A stretch of 64,000 nt of DNA from Thermoanaerobacterales bacterium (GTDB taxonomy: Bacteria; Bacillota; Thermosediminibacteria; Thermosediminibacterales; Tepidanaerobacteraceae), in contig DUMA01000003.1 in NCBI GenBank assembly GCA_012840135.1, positions 1 to 64,000 on the forward strand, in the 5' to 3' direction. Shown here one piece after another: positions 30,023-39,946 of the stretch (within the stretch, counting starts at the first letter, position 1; each line of letters begins with the position of its first letter). The notes below the pieces were generated by a model. That model saw nothing but the letters and a program-made list of their open reading frames with translations. It did no database searches and was not told the DNA's origin. Both the position numbers and the translations under genes were made by a program.

Positions 30023-30457
30023 ATGCACATAAGGATCCGCAAAGCGGTCCATGGGGATGAGCCATACATAGTGGAGTTGATCCGGGAGCTTTCCGAAACC
30101 ATGGATTTTCCCAGCGAAGTGACGGAAAAAAGTGCCGAAAAGTTCCTATCTTTTCCCGGATGTGGAGTTTTATTGGCATTTGAGGGAGAAAAGGCACTGG
30201 GGCTTTTAAGCTATTCCATAAGGCCCGGGCTCTTTCATGGAGCCGATTCTGCCCTCATCGAGGAGCTGGTGGTGAGAAGAGAAGCCCGGGGCTGCGGTAT
30301 AGGAAGTGCCCTCATTTCGGAGTTTTTAAGAAAGGTTAAAGAAATGGGATGTGCCGAAGCATCGGTCACTACCATGCCGGACAATGAAGGCGCCATACGT
30401 TTCTATAAAGCTCACGGACTGGTAGATGAAGCACTGTTTTTAGAAAAGCACTTTTAA
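30023..30457 (+). CDS. GNAT-family N-acetyltransferase
   Basis: 144-residue GNAT protein. The acetyl-CoA pyrophosphate loop is VVRREARGCGIGSALISEFL, followed by the typical DNEGAIRFYKAHGLV near the end. The substrate cannot be predicted. It is preceded by AGGAGGAGC and follows about 130 bases without a gene after the phosphodiesterase. Confidence 0.85.
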   Translation: MHIRIRKAVHGDEPYIVELIRELSETMDFPSEVTEKSAEKFLSFPGCGVLLAFEGEKALGLLSYSIRPGLFHGADSALIEELVVRREARGCGIGSALISEFLRKVKEMGCAEASVTTMPDNEGAIRFYKAHGLVDEALFLEKHF

Positions 30458-30473
30458 AAAGAAGTAAGGAGAA

Positions 30474-30602
30474 ATGTTTGTGTATCCTTGTGCCATACAT
30501 AGATACGGCGTTGAAGATGATTGGTACCGGTTTCGCAAAGAAGCATTGAAAAATATAGCAATGGAGTGGTGTGAGGAAAACGGGATTAAATACATTAAAT
30601 AA
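30474..30602 (+). pseudogene. short C-terminal piece of a UPF0158-like protein
   Basis: 42 codons ending EDDWYRFRKEALKNIAMEWC and an ENGIKYIK tail, which resembles the C-terminus of UPF0158 proteins. The N-terminal two thirds of that family are absent. An AAGGAG site precedes it, so a short peptide could be made, but a truncated remnant is more likely. Confidence 0.4.
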
Positions 30603-30659
30603 TAATATGAACAAAAATAATATACTATGCATTTTTAAGTAATTTAATTGAAAAAATGA

Positions 30660-32735
30660 TTAATTCTTGCCGGCAATCAACTCAAGTATTTTTATACTGC
30701 AATGCTTGTCTAATGGCTCATTATTATTACCACATTTATAAGACATTACACAACGGGGACACCCATCCTTGCAATCGCATTCTTTAACCAATTCACACGC
30801 CCGTTTGGCAAGATCACCAAAATGGCTGTACAGCCGCTCTGCAATACCTATCCCGCCGGGAAATCCGTCATAAATATAGATGGCCGGTTTTCCGCCGTAG
30901 CCGTTAATGATGGAAACGCCACCTACATCCCAACGGTCACACATGGCAAGAAGAGGGGTAACGGCGATTAAGGCATGTTCGGCGGCATGCAAACCGCCCT
31001 CCAGGTCGCCGGGAATGCCTTTAAGATCCATAATTTGAATCCAAGCGGCTACTGTATCGATCTTCACCGGGGGTATACCGTCAAGGTCATAATGAGAGAT
31101 TACTTTGTCATAGGTCTTTAACATATAACCATATATCTGCTCGCTTACGGATACCCTGCCCAAATAAAGATTGTACCGATCGTGTTTTTCGACGCGGGTT
31201 ACTTTATTTACCATGATGTCCGTTCTTGACAGAGTTGTAGTATAAAAATTATTTTTAGCAGGTTCGACAACTATCACACCTTCGTCAAGATTAAATTCTT
31301 TGACTCTGTATGGTTCTGCCTGGTGCAGATAGATAGCACCTGGATGGGCTTCCATAATAGCCTGTCTTCGGCTTAATACTTCCAGCACATCACCGTCACA
31401 TATGAGTTTTACTTCACCATCCTTGAAGGAAGACAGATTGAATTTACAGGCAGCGTTTTTACCATTGTAGGCATATTTCTTGCTTCTTCGGAAGGCTTTT
31501 TGCCGTATTCCGGTATAGTCGGTAACTAGATGGATGCTGCCCTCTTTAGTCAACGCTTTAACAGCCTCCATATAGCCTGCTCCAAACCACTCTTCATCTT
31601 TTTTTTCTAAAGGAAGTTCTTCTGCAGCACATTGTAGATGGTTCTTCAGGATGTAATCATTATCCAGTGTGATTATGGCCTGTTCAGATGGGTTGGCAAA
31701 GATATATGATGGATTTTTAAGCAGAAAAACTTTCGAGGGGACCGTTAAAGAAGATCTGTATCACCAGGGCATCCTGCCCGGACCGACCAGCCCTACCAGA
31801 CTGCTGACGGAAGGAAGCCACCATGCCCGGCCACCCGGAAATGACTACGGCATCCAGGCCACCGATATCTACTCCCAGCTCAAGAGCATTAGTAGATGCT
31901 ATCCCCCGCAGGCGACCTTCTTTAAGGTCTTTTTCCAAAGCACGGCGTTCTTCCGGCAAATACCCTGCCCGGTAAGGTGCAATCCCCGGTACTTTCTCCC
32001 CCGCCCACAGGGCAGTCAGTTCTGCCATCTTACGGGATACATTAAAACAAAGGGTTTGTATACCTGAGGCTACACAGTTAGCAAAAAGATCAGCTGCCTG
32101 TTGGTGCTCTGACCTGCTAGGATTTGCTCCGGTATCCCAGAGTACGTATGTCTTTTTGCCGTGGGCGCTGCCGTCATCATCGACCAGCTCAAATTGTTTA
32201 CCCACTAATATGTTAGCGTATTCAACGGGATCTGTCATGGTAGCGGAAGCCAGGATAAATTGTGGGTCTGAACCGTAATAGAGAATACGACGCAGACGCC
32301 TGATTAAAAGGGCGACATTTGAGCCATAGATGCCGCGTTTAAAGCAAGGCCCATATCCCGTTCCACATCGTAAAGCGATTTTAACTGGTCATAAGATAGA
32401 GCTTTCATGGGATAAAGAAACAGGGCCGTAGCATTTTTGTCATAACAGAACTTTTCAAGAACCGGTAGGATAAAAGCCAGGGATTTGCCGCTGGCGGTGG
32501 CAGTGGTTAGGACTACGTTTTTGCCTTCCCTGACTTTCCGGATAACCTCGGTCTGGTGACTGTATAGTTGGATGTCCTTGGCTGTGAGGTAGCTTTCAAT
32601 TTTTCTCGGTAAGGGAGGTGTCAGACTGGCAAATCTAGCCTTTTGTGGCGGAACTTCATAAACTGATATTATCTGACCTTTGTACCACTGTTGATTTGCA
32701 AGAATTGAGAGGAATGACTTTATGTCAAAGGGCAA
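30660..32735 (-). pseudogene. MrfA/YprA-like DEAD/DEAH helicase, broken into three pieces
   Basis: Three consecutive minus-strand frames belong to one helicase. 32735-32304 holds the N-terminus with Walker A (TTATASGKSLAFILP). The reading then jumps frame to YGSNVALLIRRLRRIL near 32330, losing motif Ia to the DEAH box. 32238-31717 holds the second RecA domain (TNALELGVDIGGLD, QQSGRAGRSGQ). After another frameshift near 31750, 31571-30660 holds the DUF1998 cysteine domain (CDCKDGCPRCVMSYKCG). MrfA works with the nuclease MrfB in repair of mitomycin damage in Bacillus. No mrfB is nearby, and without the DEAH box the gene is dead. Confidence 0.85.
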
Positions 32736-32985
32736 AAGATATCCTCCTCTCTTAGTGATGTAATCTGAGCAGGTTTAGATTGACGTGTCCATAGTTTGAA
32801 GAACTATTATACTATACAACCAAATTGGAACAATGTAAAGGTAAATTTTATCAATTTATTTTCGGACAATTAGCTCCTGCTCCGGTAACAGGATTTTTAT
32901 CGTTTTTTTTTAAAAAAGATGGAACTTTTTTTGTTTTTTTTCGTCTATTCTATATAGTTGGAAGGATTTCTTGAGGAGGATGCTT

Positions 32986-33870
32986 ATGAGGAGGATATAT
33001 ACTTTATTAACTGTCTTAGTACTGGTCACACTGGTATTTTCAGGCTGCGGGGCAAAGCGGCCCGGCACAAGCAAAAGTGAAGAGATACAGATGTCTTCTG
33101 CAGATCAACCGGTTCAATCCACCGGTGCAGCTCTATCTGTATCAAACAGCATGGAAATGACAAAAGGTTCTTTGGAGTCTATGGACAGAAAGGTCATAAA
33201 AAACGGCGAGATTCAACTGGAAGTAAAAGATTTAAGAGAAACCGTAAACCGGATATTTACCATAGTAAAAGAATATGGTGGGTACATTCAAAGTTCTTCC
33301 ACGCGAAATAATGAGAGGCAGATTTTCAGCGAGATTGTGGTAAAAGTGCCGTCTTCGCGATTCGAAGAGTTTTTCGGTAGATTGAAACAGATGGACAAAC
33401 TCATTTATGACAGTATTTCCACCCAGGATGTGACCGAGGAGTATATAGATAACCAGGCGAGGCTAAAAGTGCTCAAAGCCCAGGAGGAAAGGCTTGTAGC
33501 CTTGATGGAAAAGGCCCAGAAGATTGAAGACCTTTTAAAGATCGAAAATGAACTTTCCAGGATTCGAAATGAGATAGAGCAGATTCAGGGAAGAATAAAT
33601 TTTCTTGATAAAGCCACGAGTTTTTCCACGGTAAATATCGGCATAAAACAGCTTCTTGTAAGTCATCCGGCGGCCGGCAGCATAATGGATGGCATCCTGT
33701 ACAATCTCAGGGATGGATGGGGCGCCTTTTTTGAGCTGGCAGTTGATACATTGCAGGTCATAGCATGGCTTTCTCCCTTCATAATCCTTGCTGCCATAAT
33801 TATCCTCATCGTCAAAAAAAATAAGAAGTGGTGCCATTTCGTAGATTTCTGGAAAAGACGCAAAAATTAA
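32986..33870 (+). CDS. DUF4349 lipoprotein with a C-terminal membrane segment
   Basis: About 294 residues. A signal peptide ends in a lipobox (LVFSGCGAK), so it should be lipid-anchored outside the membrane. The middle has the DUF4349 domain (YGGYIQSSSTRNNERQIFSE, then a coiled coil rich in EERL and EIEQIQGRI). A single membrane helix (LSPFIILAAIIILIV) and a basic tail close the protein. The function is unknown; such proteins are common near the envelope of Clostridia. I start at ATG 32986 behind GAGGAGGATG. Confidence 0.82.
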   Translation: MRRIYTLLTVLVLVTLVFSGCGAKRPGTSKSEEIQMSSADQPVQSTGAALSVSNSMEMTKGSLESMDRKVIKNGEIQLEVKDLRETVNRIFTIVKEYGGYIQSSSTRNNERQIFSEIVVKVPSSRFEEFFGRLKQMDKLIYDSISTQDVTEEYIDNQARLKVLKAQEERLVALMEKAQKIEDLLKIENELSRIRNEIEQIQGRINFLDKATSFSTVNIGIKQLLVSHPAAGSIMDGILYNLRDGWGAFFELAVDTLQVIAWLSPFIILAAIIILIVKKNKKWCHFVDFWKRRKN

Positions 33871-33944
33871 CTTTGGTATTTTTCTAATAAAAAGTTATGG
33901 TCGGCTCAACCGGCTCATTTCAAGTTTATGAAAGGGGCATATTC

Positions 33945-34007
33945 ATGAAGCAAAAGACAACCAAAATCGGATTTGTACTGTTGGTACTGGTTTTGATGAT
34001 GCTTTGA
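33945..34007 (+). CDS. possible 20-residue hydrophobic peptide
   Basis: ATG 33945 behind AAAGGGGC opens 20 codons that read like a signal or membrane segment (basic MKQKTTK followed by mainly Leu, Val and Met). It may be the cut-off start of an exported protein or a real small membrane peptide. The rest of 33871-34110 shows nothing recognisable. Confidence 0.25.
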   Translation: MKQKTTKIGFVLLVLVLMML

Positions 34008-34092
34008 TTTCAGAGCGAAAAAATTGCAGATTTCTTTGATACTGACCCTCTGGCTAAATAATCCGGCACAACCTGACAGCGTCCCTCTTGCT

Positions 34093-34121
34093 TTGTTGAA
34101 TGGACTTTGATAGTATATAAT
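34093..34121 (+). promoter_or_regulatory. promoter of the tyrS T-box transcript
   Basis: TATAAT at 34116-34121 with TTGTTG at 34093-34098, a 17-base spacer. The -35 element is only partly consensus. The T-box leader starts just downstream. Confidence 0.45.
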
Positions 34122-34126
34122 AAAAA

Positions 34127-34345
34127 AGAAACACGATGAATGAGAATAGTAGCTGACCGGGGTTACAATGAAGAGAGCGGTCCGGCAGGTGAAAGGGCCG
34201 CAGCACCCGCAAGGCGAATTACACTCAGGAGTTTCCGCCAGGCGGCGGCTACCCCCGTTAAAGGGCCCAAAGGCATCTTATGATGCGAATTAAGGTGGTA
34301 CCACGAGCCTCTTCGTCCTTAAAGACAGGAGGCTCTGTTTTTTGA
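34127..34345 (+). ncRNA. tyrosine T-box leader of tyrS
   Basis: A T-box regulatory RNA. The conserved T-box AAGGTGGTACCACG is at 34292-34305. Its UGGU would pair with an ACCA 3' end, fitting tRNA-Tyr with discriminator A. An intrinsic terminator (GAGCCTC 34305-34311, GAGGCTC 34329-34335, then a T tract) overlaps the antiterminator. By comparison with known leaders, the specifier loop on the 3' side of stem I contains UAC at 34220-34222, a Tyr codon. Uncharged tRNA-Tyr would switch on the synthetase. Confidence 0.9.
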
Positions 34346-34389
34346 TATTTTAAGCGGTCGATTCAACAAAGAAATGGGAGGTATTCAAA

Positions 34390-35622
34390 ATGAAAAACGT
34401 TTATGACATTTTAATGGAAAGAGGTTTTATAGAGCAGGCCACCCACGAAGAAGAAATTAGAGAGCTTCTGGGCAAGGAGCAGGTTACCTTTTATATAGGT
34501 TTCGACCCTACAGCCGACAGCCTCCATGTGGGTCATCTCCTGCAGATGATTGCCATGACCCATATGCAAAAAGCGGGCCATATACCCATAGCCCTGATAG
34601 GGGGGGGCACCGCCATGGTGGGAGACCCTTCCGGCAAATCCGAAATGCGCATGATGCTCAGTCGCGAACAGATAGAGAACAATGCCCTGAAATTCAAGAA
34701 ACAATTTGAAAAACTTATTGATTTTTCCGATGGTAAAGCCATCATGGTCAACAATGCCGATTGGCTTTTAGACTTGAACTACATTTCCTTCTTGCGGGAT
34801 ATTGGCAGGCACTTTTCCGTAAACAGAATGCTTGCTGCCGAATGCTACAGGCAGCGTCTGGAAACGGGCTTGACTTTTCTTGAGTTCAACTACATGCTAA
34901 TGCAGTCATACGATTTTCTGCAGCTTTATCGAAAATTCGGATGCAGACTCCAGATGGGGGGCAATGACCAGTGGTCAAATATTATAGGCGGCGTTGAACT
35001 GATCCGAAAGATGGAAGGTGCCGAGGCTTACGGCCTGACATTTACCCTCCTTACCACCAGTGAAGGCAAGAAAATGGGCAAGACCGAAGCTGGTGCCATC
35101 TGGCTGGACCCCGAAAAAACTTCCTGCTACGACTTTTACCAGTACTGGCGAAACGTAGACGATAAAGATGTAGAAAAATGCCTCTCTCTCCTTACCTTCC
35201 TGCCCATGGAGGAAGTGCGACGACTGGGGTCTCTGGAAGGTGCCGAGATCAACAGGGCAAAGGAAATCCTGGCCTTTGAACTTACAAAAATGATCCACGG
35301 AGAAGAGGAAGCCAGAAAAGCTGAGGCGGCGGCAAAAGCCCTTTTTTATGACGGCTCTGATCTTTCTTCGGTGCCGTCCACTGATATAACGCTAAAAGAT
35401 CTTGAAGGCGGGATGGGGATACTGCAGCTTTTGACGCTCACCGGCCTTGCCCCATCCAAAAGCGAAGGCAGAAGACTCATACAGCAGGGTGGCATATACG
35501 TAAGGGATTTGCGTGTGGACGATATTGACTTCAAGATTTACGAACATGACTTTGACGACAACAAAAATCTCCTGATAAGAAAAGGCAAAAAAGTATATCA
35601 TCTAGTAAAACTGCAGAAGTGA
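34390..35622 (+). CDS. tyrS: tyrosyl-tRNA synthetase
   Basis: 410-residue class I synthetase charging tRNA-Tyr. The HIGH-type motif is in [14 protein letters not shown] and the KMSKS-type loop is KKMGKTEAG. The tyrosine-binding region [11 protein letters not shown] and a C-terminal S4 RNA-binding domain ([15 protein letters not shown]) are present. It is controlled by the T-box leader ending 45 bases upstream. Behind it, AAGC/GCTT with a short T run near 35650-35662 is at best a weak terminator. Confidence 0.97.
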   Translation: MKNVYDILMERGFIEQATHEEEIRELLGKEQVTFYIGFDPTADSLHVGHLLQMIAMTHMQKAGHIPIALIGGGTAMVGDPSGKSEMRMMLSREQIENNALKFKKQFEKLIDFSDGKAIMVNNADWLLDLNYISFLRDIGRHFSVNRMLAAECYRQRLETGLTFLEFNYMLMQSYDFLQLYRKFGCRLQMGGNDQWSNIIGGVELIRKMEGAEAYGLTFTLLTTSEGKKMGKTEAGAIWLDPEKTSCYDFYQYWRNVDDKDVEKCLSLLTFLPMEEVRRLGSLEGAEINRAKEILAFELTKMIHGEEEARKAEAAAKALFYDGSDLSSVPSTDITLKDLEGGMGILQLLTLTGLAPSKSEGRRLIQQGGIYVRDLRVDDIDFKIYEHDFDDNKNLLIRKGKKVYHLVKLQK

Positions 35623-35683
35623 ACCCATTTTCGGGCAAGGGGCGGTGAAGCCGGGGCTTTTTCCAACATCTGCGCCTGACTAT

Positions 35684-35717
35684 GTTGCGATTGCTGTGGC
35701 GTTTACAGCACCGCAAC
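35684..35717 (+). other. two-step inverted repeat downstream of tyrS
   Basis: GTTGCG and GCTGT (35684-35697) pair with ACAGC and CGCAAC (35705-35717) around a seven-base loop. No T tract follows. It may be a structured 3' end of the tyrS mRNA; the function is unknown. Confidence 0.35.
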
Positions 35718-35894
35718 CCTGTACCTTCTCATCCATCCACCTGAAGGAGGTAATCAAAAAGCTGGGGTAAGGCCATAAGCTAACCAAACCAGGGTATTTC
35801 TAATCTTGAGGGATCCGCTTATGGGTCAGCATGTGATCTCCCGCATGCGCCGGTCCAGAGGGTTTTCTCCAAGTTTTGCAAAGTAATAAAGTTG

Positions 35895-36034
35895 TTGCAA
35901 ATATTAATAATATGGAATATAATAAAATCAGTAATCGTTCCTGACGTGAGGGGAATCCTGAGCGAAGGGGGGAGAAAAATGGAAAGACTATGTACATTAA
36001 AGGCTTTTCCTCCCGGAGGATAAAGTCTTTTTTT
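35895..36034 (+). ncRNA. short transcription unit upstream of hydG: promoter, 14-codon ORF, terminator
   Basis: TTGCAA (35895-35900), a 17-base gap and TATAAT (35918-35923) form a good promoter. About 55 bases on, GGGGGGAG precedes an ATG (35979) with 14 codons (MERLCTLKAFPPGG). The ORF lies inside an inverted repeat AAAGACT/AGTCTTT (35983-35989, 36024-36030) that ends in seven T. The transcript would be about 105 bases. It could be a small RNA, or an attenuator in which translating the peptide opens the terminator towards hydG. Two imperfect copies of CCTGAnnnGAnGGGG lie in its 5' part. It matches no riboswitch I recognise. Confidence 0.4.
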
Positions 36035-36227
36035 GTCTCAAGCTGAACGAGATCGCATCGCAAAAGTACTTATTTTCACAATTAAAACTGTCTTTAGCAT
36101 CTAATATTCTTCGGTAGCCGAGCAGAGACTTTTAAAGCTTCAACAAAAACTTTCGGCTAAAGAGAGAAAAAATAATGGGCGCACACTTTCGCACAATTAC
36201 TTAAAATTTGAAGGGAAGATGATTGTT
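36035..36227 (+). other. leader region before hydG with competing inverted repeats
   Basis: AGCCGA (36116-36121) can pair with TCGGCT (36153-36158). CTTTAGC (36092-36098) can pair with an overlapping GCTAAAG (36156-36162). The pairings exclude each other, as in a switching leader, but no known RNA class is recognised. Confidence 0.25.
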
Positions 36228-37658
36228 GTGATAAATAATACCAGGGATTTGGAAACAATGAAGGCTGACTTTATAGATGATGAAGCCATAGAGAAGGCGC
36301 TGAAAAAAGGTAAAAAAACATCAAAAGAAGGTATAAGGCAGATATTTGAAAAAGCTGGAGAGGCCAGAGGTCTTGATCTCGACGACGTCGCAGCGCTGCT
36401 TTTTTGTGAGGATGAGGAACTTTTGGAAGAGATGTACTCCATAGCCCATGAATTGAAGAAAAAAATCTACGGCAACAGGATTGTGCTCTTTGCTCCTCTT
36501 TATTACAGCGACTACTGCATAAACAACTGCCGGTACTGCGGTTACAGGCGGGACAACAAGAATCCCAGGCGCCGCCTTTCCATGGATGAGGTAAGGCAGG
36601 AGGTTCAGATACTAGAGGACATGGGGCATAAGCGTCTGGCACTGGAGGCGGGAGAAGACCCGGTGAACTGCCCCATCGAATATACCCTTGATGTGATAAA
36701 AACCGTATATGACACTAAACTTAAAAACGGCAGCATCCGCCGGGTAAATGTAAACATAGCAGCTACCACCGTTGAAAATTACCGAAAGCTAAAAGATGCG
36801 GGAATAGGGACTTATATTCTATTCCAGGAAACCTATCACAGACCCACCTATAAGTACATGCATCCGTCTGGGCCGAAGAGCGACTATGATTACCACACCA
36901 CCGCCATGGACCGGGCGATGGCTGGAGGCATCGACGATGTGGGATTGGGCGTTTTATTCGGATTGTATGACTATAAATATGAAGTGCTGGCGCTGCTGCA
37001 GCACGCCAGACACCTGGATGAGACCTACGGTGTTGGGCCCCATACCATTTCTTTCCCCAGGATAAGGCCCGCCGCCGGCATCAACATGGAAAACTTCCCG
37101 AATCTTGTGCCGGACGGGGAATTCAAGAAAATTGTGGCCATAGTGCGCCTGGCGGTGCCGTATACCGGAATGATACTTTCCACCAGGGAAAGGCCGGATT
37201 TCAGGGATGAAGTCATAGATGTGGGCATTTCTCAGATAAGTGCCGGTTCCTGCACCGGCGTTGGGGGATATCATGACGAGATATCAAATAAAAACACTAA
37301 AAAGGAACATGCTCCGCAATTTGAAGTAAGCGACCACAGGACTCCAAACGAGGTGCTCATGTCGCTGTGTGACCGCGGGTACCTTCCAAGTTATTGCACA
37401 GCATGCTACAGGCAGGGCCGCACCGGAGACCGGTTCATGCAGCTTGCAAAAACGGGCAACATCCAGAACTGCTGCCTGCCCAATGCCATACTGACCTTTA
37501 AAGAATTTCTGATGGATTACGCTGAGCCGAAGCTCAAAGAGATGGGAGAGAAGGTAATTAAGAAAAGTCTTGATGAGATCCCCAATTCCACCATCAAGCA
37601 GAAGACCGTAGAGAGATTGACTAGGATAGAAGGAGGGGAGCGGGACCTTTACTTTTAA
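36228..37658 (+). CDS. hydG: [FeFe]-hydrogenase H-cluster maturase HydG (radical SAM)
   Basis: About 476 residues. The radical-SAM cluster motif CX3CX2C is CINNCRYC. The C-terminal auxiliary cluster site is CTACYRQG with a later Cys in NIQNC, as in HydG. HydG splits tyrosine to supply CO and cyanide to the hydrogenase H-cluster. I place the start at GTG 36228, nine bases behind GAAGGGAAG; an ATG at 36219 abuts that site. HydE, HydF and the hydrogenase are not in this window, so they must be encoded elsewhere. Confidence 0.92.
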   Translation: MINNTRDLETMKADFIDDEAIEKALKKGKKTSKEGIRQIFEKAGEARGLDLDDVAALLFCEDEELLEEMYSIAHELKKKIYGNRIVLFAPLYYSDYCINNCRYCGYRRDNKNPRRRLSMDEVRQEVQILEDMGHKRLALEAGEDPVNCPIEYTLDVIKTVYDTKLKNGSIRRVNVNIAATTVENYRKLKDAGIGTYILFQETYHRPTYKYMHPSGPKSDYDYHTTAMDRAMAGGIDDVGLGVLFGLYDYKYEVLALLQHARHLDETYGVGPHTISFPRIRPAAGINMENFPNLVPDGEFKKIVAIVRLAVPYTGMILSTRERPDFRDEVIDVGISQISAGSCTGVGGYHDEISNKNTKKEHAPQFEVSDHRTPNEVLMSLCDRGYLPSYCTACYRQGRTGDRFMQLAKTGNIQNCCLPNAILTFKEFLMDYAEPKLKEMGEKVIKKSLDEIPNSTIKQKTVERLTRIEGGERDLYF

Positions 37659-37863
37659 GTTTAAAAAAATCCGGGCCCAAAAAAATCTTTAAAGGCGACA
37701 GGCGGCATTGACAGCAACGGATACAAAAAACACTGGAAATATAATAATTTTTATGCTAAATTTGATACAGGTGAACAGCTGCTTTTATTGATTGTGATAG
37801 TCTTGCCGTCACTAATTGCAAGCGCCGAATTTTTATATCTAACGTGTATTTGAGGTGCTTTGA

Positions 37864-39006
37864 ATGATATATTTCGACAATGCCGCCACCACATGGCCAA
37901 AGCCGGAATGCGTTTGCGACGCCGTTGTAAATACAATGAAAAAATACGGGGCAAATCCCGGCAGAAGCGGTCACAGCATGGCCCTTTCTGCAGCCAGGAT
38001 CGTATATGAAGCCAGAGAACTTCTGGCAGCTTTTTTTAATGCCGAAAGTTCCCGCAACATAGTTTTTACATCCAATGCCACCGAGGCCCTCAATATGGCC
38101 ATAAAGGGAGTGTTAAAGCCCGGCGACCATGTCATAACCTCTTCCATGGAACACAATTCGGTGGCTCGCCCACTTTTTGCCCTTCAGAGGATGGGGGTGG
38201 AATGGGATGTAGTAAAGTGCGATTTAAGGGGAATGCTGGACCCCGATGATGTGAAAAAAGCCATAAAACCCAATACCCGTCTTATAGCCATGACCCATGC
38301 TTCTAATCTTACGGGCACCATACTGCCTGTGGAAGAAGTGGGCAAAATTGCACGGGAAAGGGGTATCCTCTTTCTGGTGGATGCTGCTCAGACGGCTGGC
38401 ATCATACCCATAGACGTGCAAAGGATGAATATAGACCTCCTGGCATTCCCTGGGCACAAAGGGCTTTATGGTCCCCAGGGGACGGGAGGTCTTTATGTGC
38501 GGGAGACATTGGATATAACTCCCATAAAAGAGGGAGGCACGGGCAGCCTTTCGGAACATCTGGAGCAGCCCCAAATACTGCCCGACAGGCTGGAAAGCGG
38601 CACTTTGAATACTCCTGGCATTGCCGGCCTTGCGGCAGGAATTCGGTTTATTACACAAAAGGGCATTGAAAATATCAGAGCCCACGAGCAAAAGCTCGCC
38701 GGCAAATTCCTGGAAGGGCTCAAGCACAGAAAAGATATTTCCCTCTACGGTCCCGGTGATCCGACCCGCATGTGCGCCGTGGTTTCCCTGAACGTCGGGG
38801 AACTTGACTCATCGGAGTTGGCTTACCTGCTGGACAGCAGATGTGACATTCAGGTGCGCCCGGGTCTTCACTGTACCCCCCTGGCCCATAAAACCATCGG
38901 GACATGGGAAAGGGGAGCCGTGAGATTCAGTTTTTCGGTATTCAATACCGAAGACGAGGTCGATGAGGCCCTGAGGGCCCTGGATGTTATTTGCCAGGGC
39001 TATTGA
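37864..39006 (+). CDS. class V aminotransferase, cysteine-desulfurase family
   Basis: 380-residue PLP enzyme. It begins MIYFDNAATTWPKPECVCDA, with SNATEALNMAIKG and the PLP-binding Lys in AFPGHKGLYGPQG. The Cys in VRPGLHCTPLAHKTIGT fits the active-site loop. It resembles the cysteine-desulfurase-like subgroup without an attached Fe-S scaffold gene. It could supply sulfur or selenium; a yedF homologue lies 9 kb away. It follows hydG by 205 bases, where I see no gene. Confidence 0.87.
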   Translation: MIYFDNAATTWPKPECVCDAVVNTMKKYGANPGRSGHSMALSAARIVYEARELLAAFFNAESSRNIVFTSNATEALNMAIKGVLKPGDHVITSSMEHNSVARPLFALQRMGVEWDVVKCDLRGMLDPDDVKKAIKPNTRLIAMTHASNLTGTILPVEEVGKIARERGILFLVDAAQTAGIIPIDVQRMNIDLLAFPGHKGLYGPQGTGGLYVRETLDITPIKEGGTGSLSEHLEQPQILPDRLESGTLNTPGIAGLAAGIRFITQKGIENIRAHEQKLAGKFLEGLKHRKDISLYGPGDPTRMCAVVSLNVGELDSSELAYLLDSRCDIQVRPGLHCTPLAHKTIGTWERGAVRFSFSVFNTEDEVDEALRALDVICQGY

Positions 39007-39083
39007 AAAGTCTTCCATCTGGCAGACGGTGGTGATATAATGGACTGGTGTAGCTGGCAAATGTAAAAATTGGAGGATGGAAC

Positions 39084-39776
39084 ATGCTGGGAACCATAGT
39101 AAATGTTGCAGCCATCATAACGGGAGCTGTTCTCGGCAATTTTTTAAAAAGCGGCTTTCCCGAGAATATCAAGAGCACTATCATGCAGGGATTGAGCATA
39201 ACCGTAATGCTCATAGGCCTTTCCATGGCATTGAAGACCCAAAATATCCTGGTGGTGACCCTGAGCATAGTCGTCGGAGCCGTTGCAGGTGAGATATTGC
39301 GCATCGAAGATTGCCTCAACAATTTCGGCAAAAACCTGGAGGAAAGATTCGGAAGCGGGGAAGGAGATTTCACCAGGGCCTTTGTCTCCGCCAGCCTCAT
39401 ATACTGCGTGGGTGCCATGGCCATAATGGGCTCTATTGAGAGCGGCCTTACCGGGAATCACACTACCCTTTTTGTAAAATCCATTCTTGACGGCGTTTCG
39501 GCGGTGGTTTTTTCTTCCAGCATGGGCATCGGGGTAGCCTTCTCCGCCCTGCCGGTATTTTTATATCAGGGAAGCATAACCGTTGCCGCCGCCTACGTTA
39601 AATCCTTTCTAACAGAAGCCATAATAAGAGAAATGACCGCTACCGGAGGCCTTTTGATTTTTGCCATAGGTATCAACATGCTGGGCATAAAAGTCAATAT
39701 TAAGGTGGGAAATCTATTGCCCGCCATTTTCGCCGCCGTTTTTTTGACTGTAGCGCTTTCCCGTCTGCCGGTTTAA
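39084..39776 (+). CDS. DUF554 membrane protein
   Basis: 230-residue integral membrane protein of the DUF554 family. It starts MLGTIVNVAAIITGAVLGNF and has about six or seven hydrophobic segments, with conserved glycine-rich turns (LTGNHTTLFVKSILDGVSA). The transport or sensory role of the family is unknown. GGAGG precedes the ATG. It stands between the desulfurase-like gene and a DUF4446 gene on the same strand. Confidence 0.85.
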   Translation: MLGTIVNVAAIITGAVLGNFLKSGFPENIKSTIMQGLSITVMLIGLSMALKTQNILVVTLSIVVGAVAGEILRIEDCLNNFGKNLEERFGSGEGDFTRAFVSASLIYCVGAMAIMGSIESGLTGNHTTLFVKSILDGVSAVVFSSSMGIGVAFSALPVFLYQGSITVAAAYVKSFLTEAIIREMTATGGLLIFAIGINMLGIKVNIKVGNLLPAIFAAVFLTVALSRLPV

Positions 39777-39946
39777 CTGGAAGAAAAAATTGCCGAGAGG
39801 GTTATTCGGACTTTATCGACCATGGAACGACTGCCTGTTTGCCACTGTTGCCGGTATAACTTTGCCGGGCAAGGGGGGCTTTGCAGCGATGGGCAGAAGG
39901 AAAAGATGCCGGACTGTCGCAAACACAGATTTTTGGAGGAATTACA

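Noticed and set aside
32875-32898. Terminator before the DUF4349 gene (TCCTG/CAGGA with T run)
   Set aside because: The stem is only five pairs and no plus-strand gene lies upstream that would need it.
35941-35975. Known riboswitch before hydG
   Set aside because: I compared it from memory with c-di-AMP, SAM, cobalamin, ZTP, fluoride and guanidine patterns; none of the conserved cores is present.
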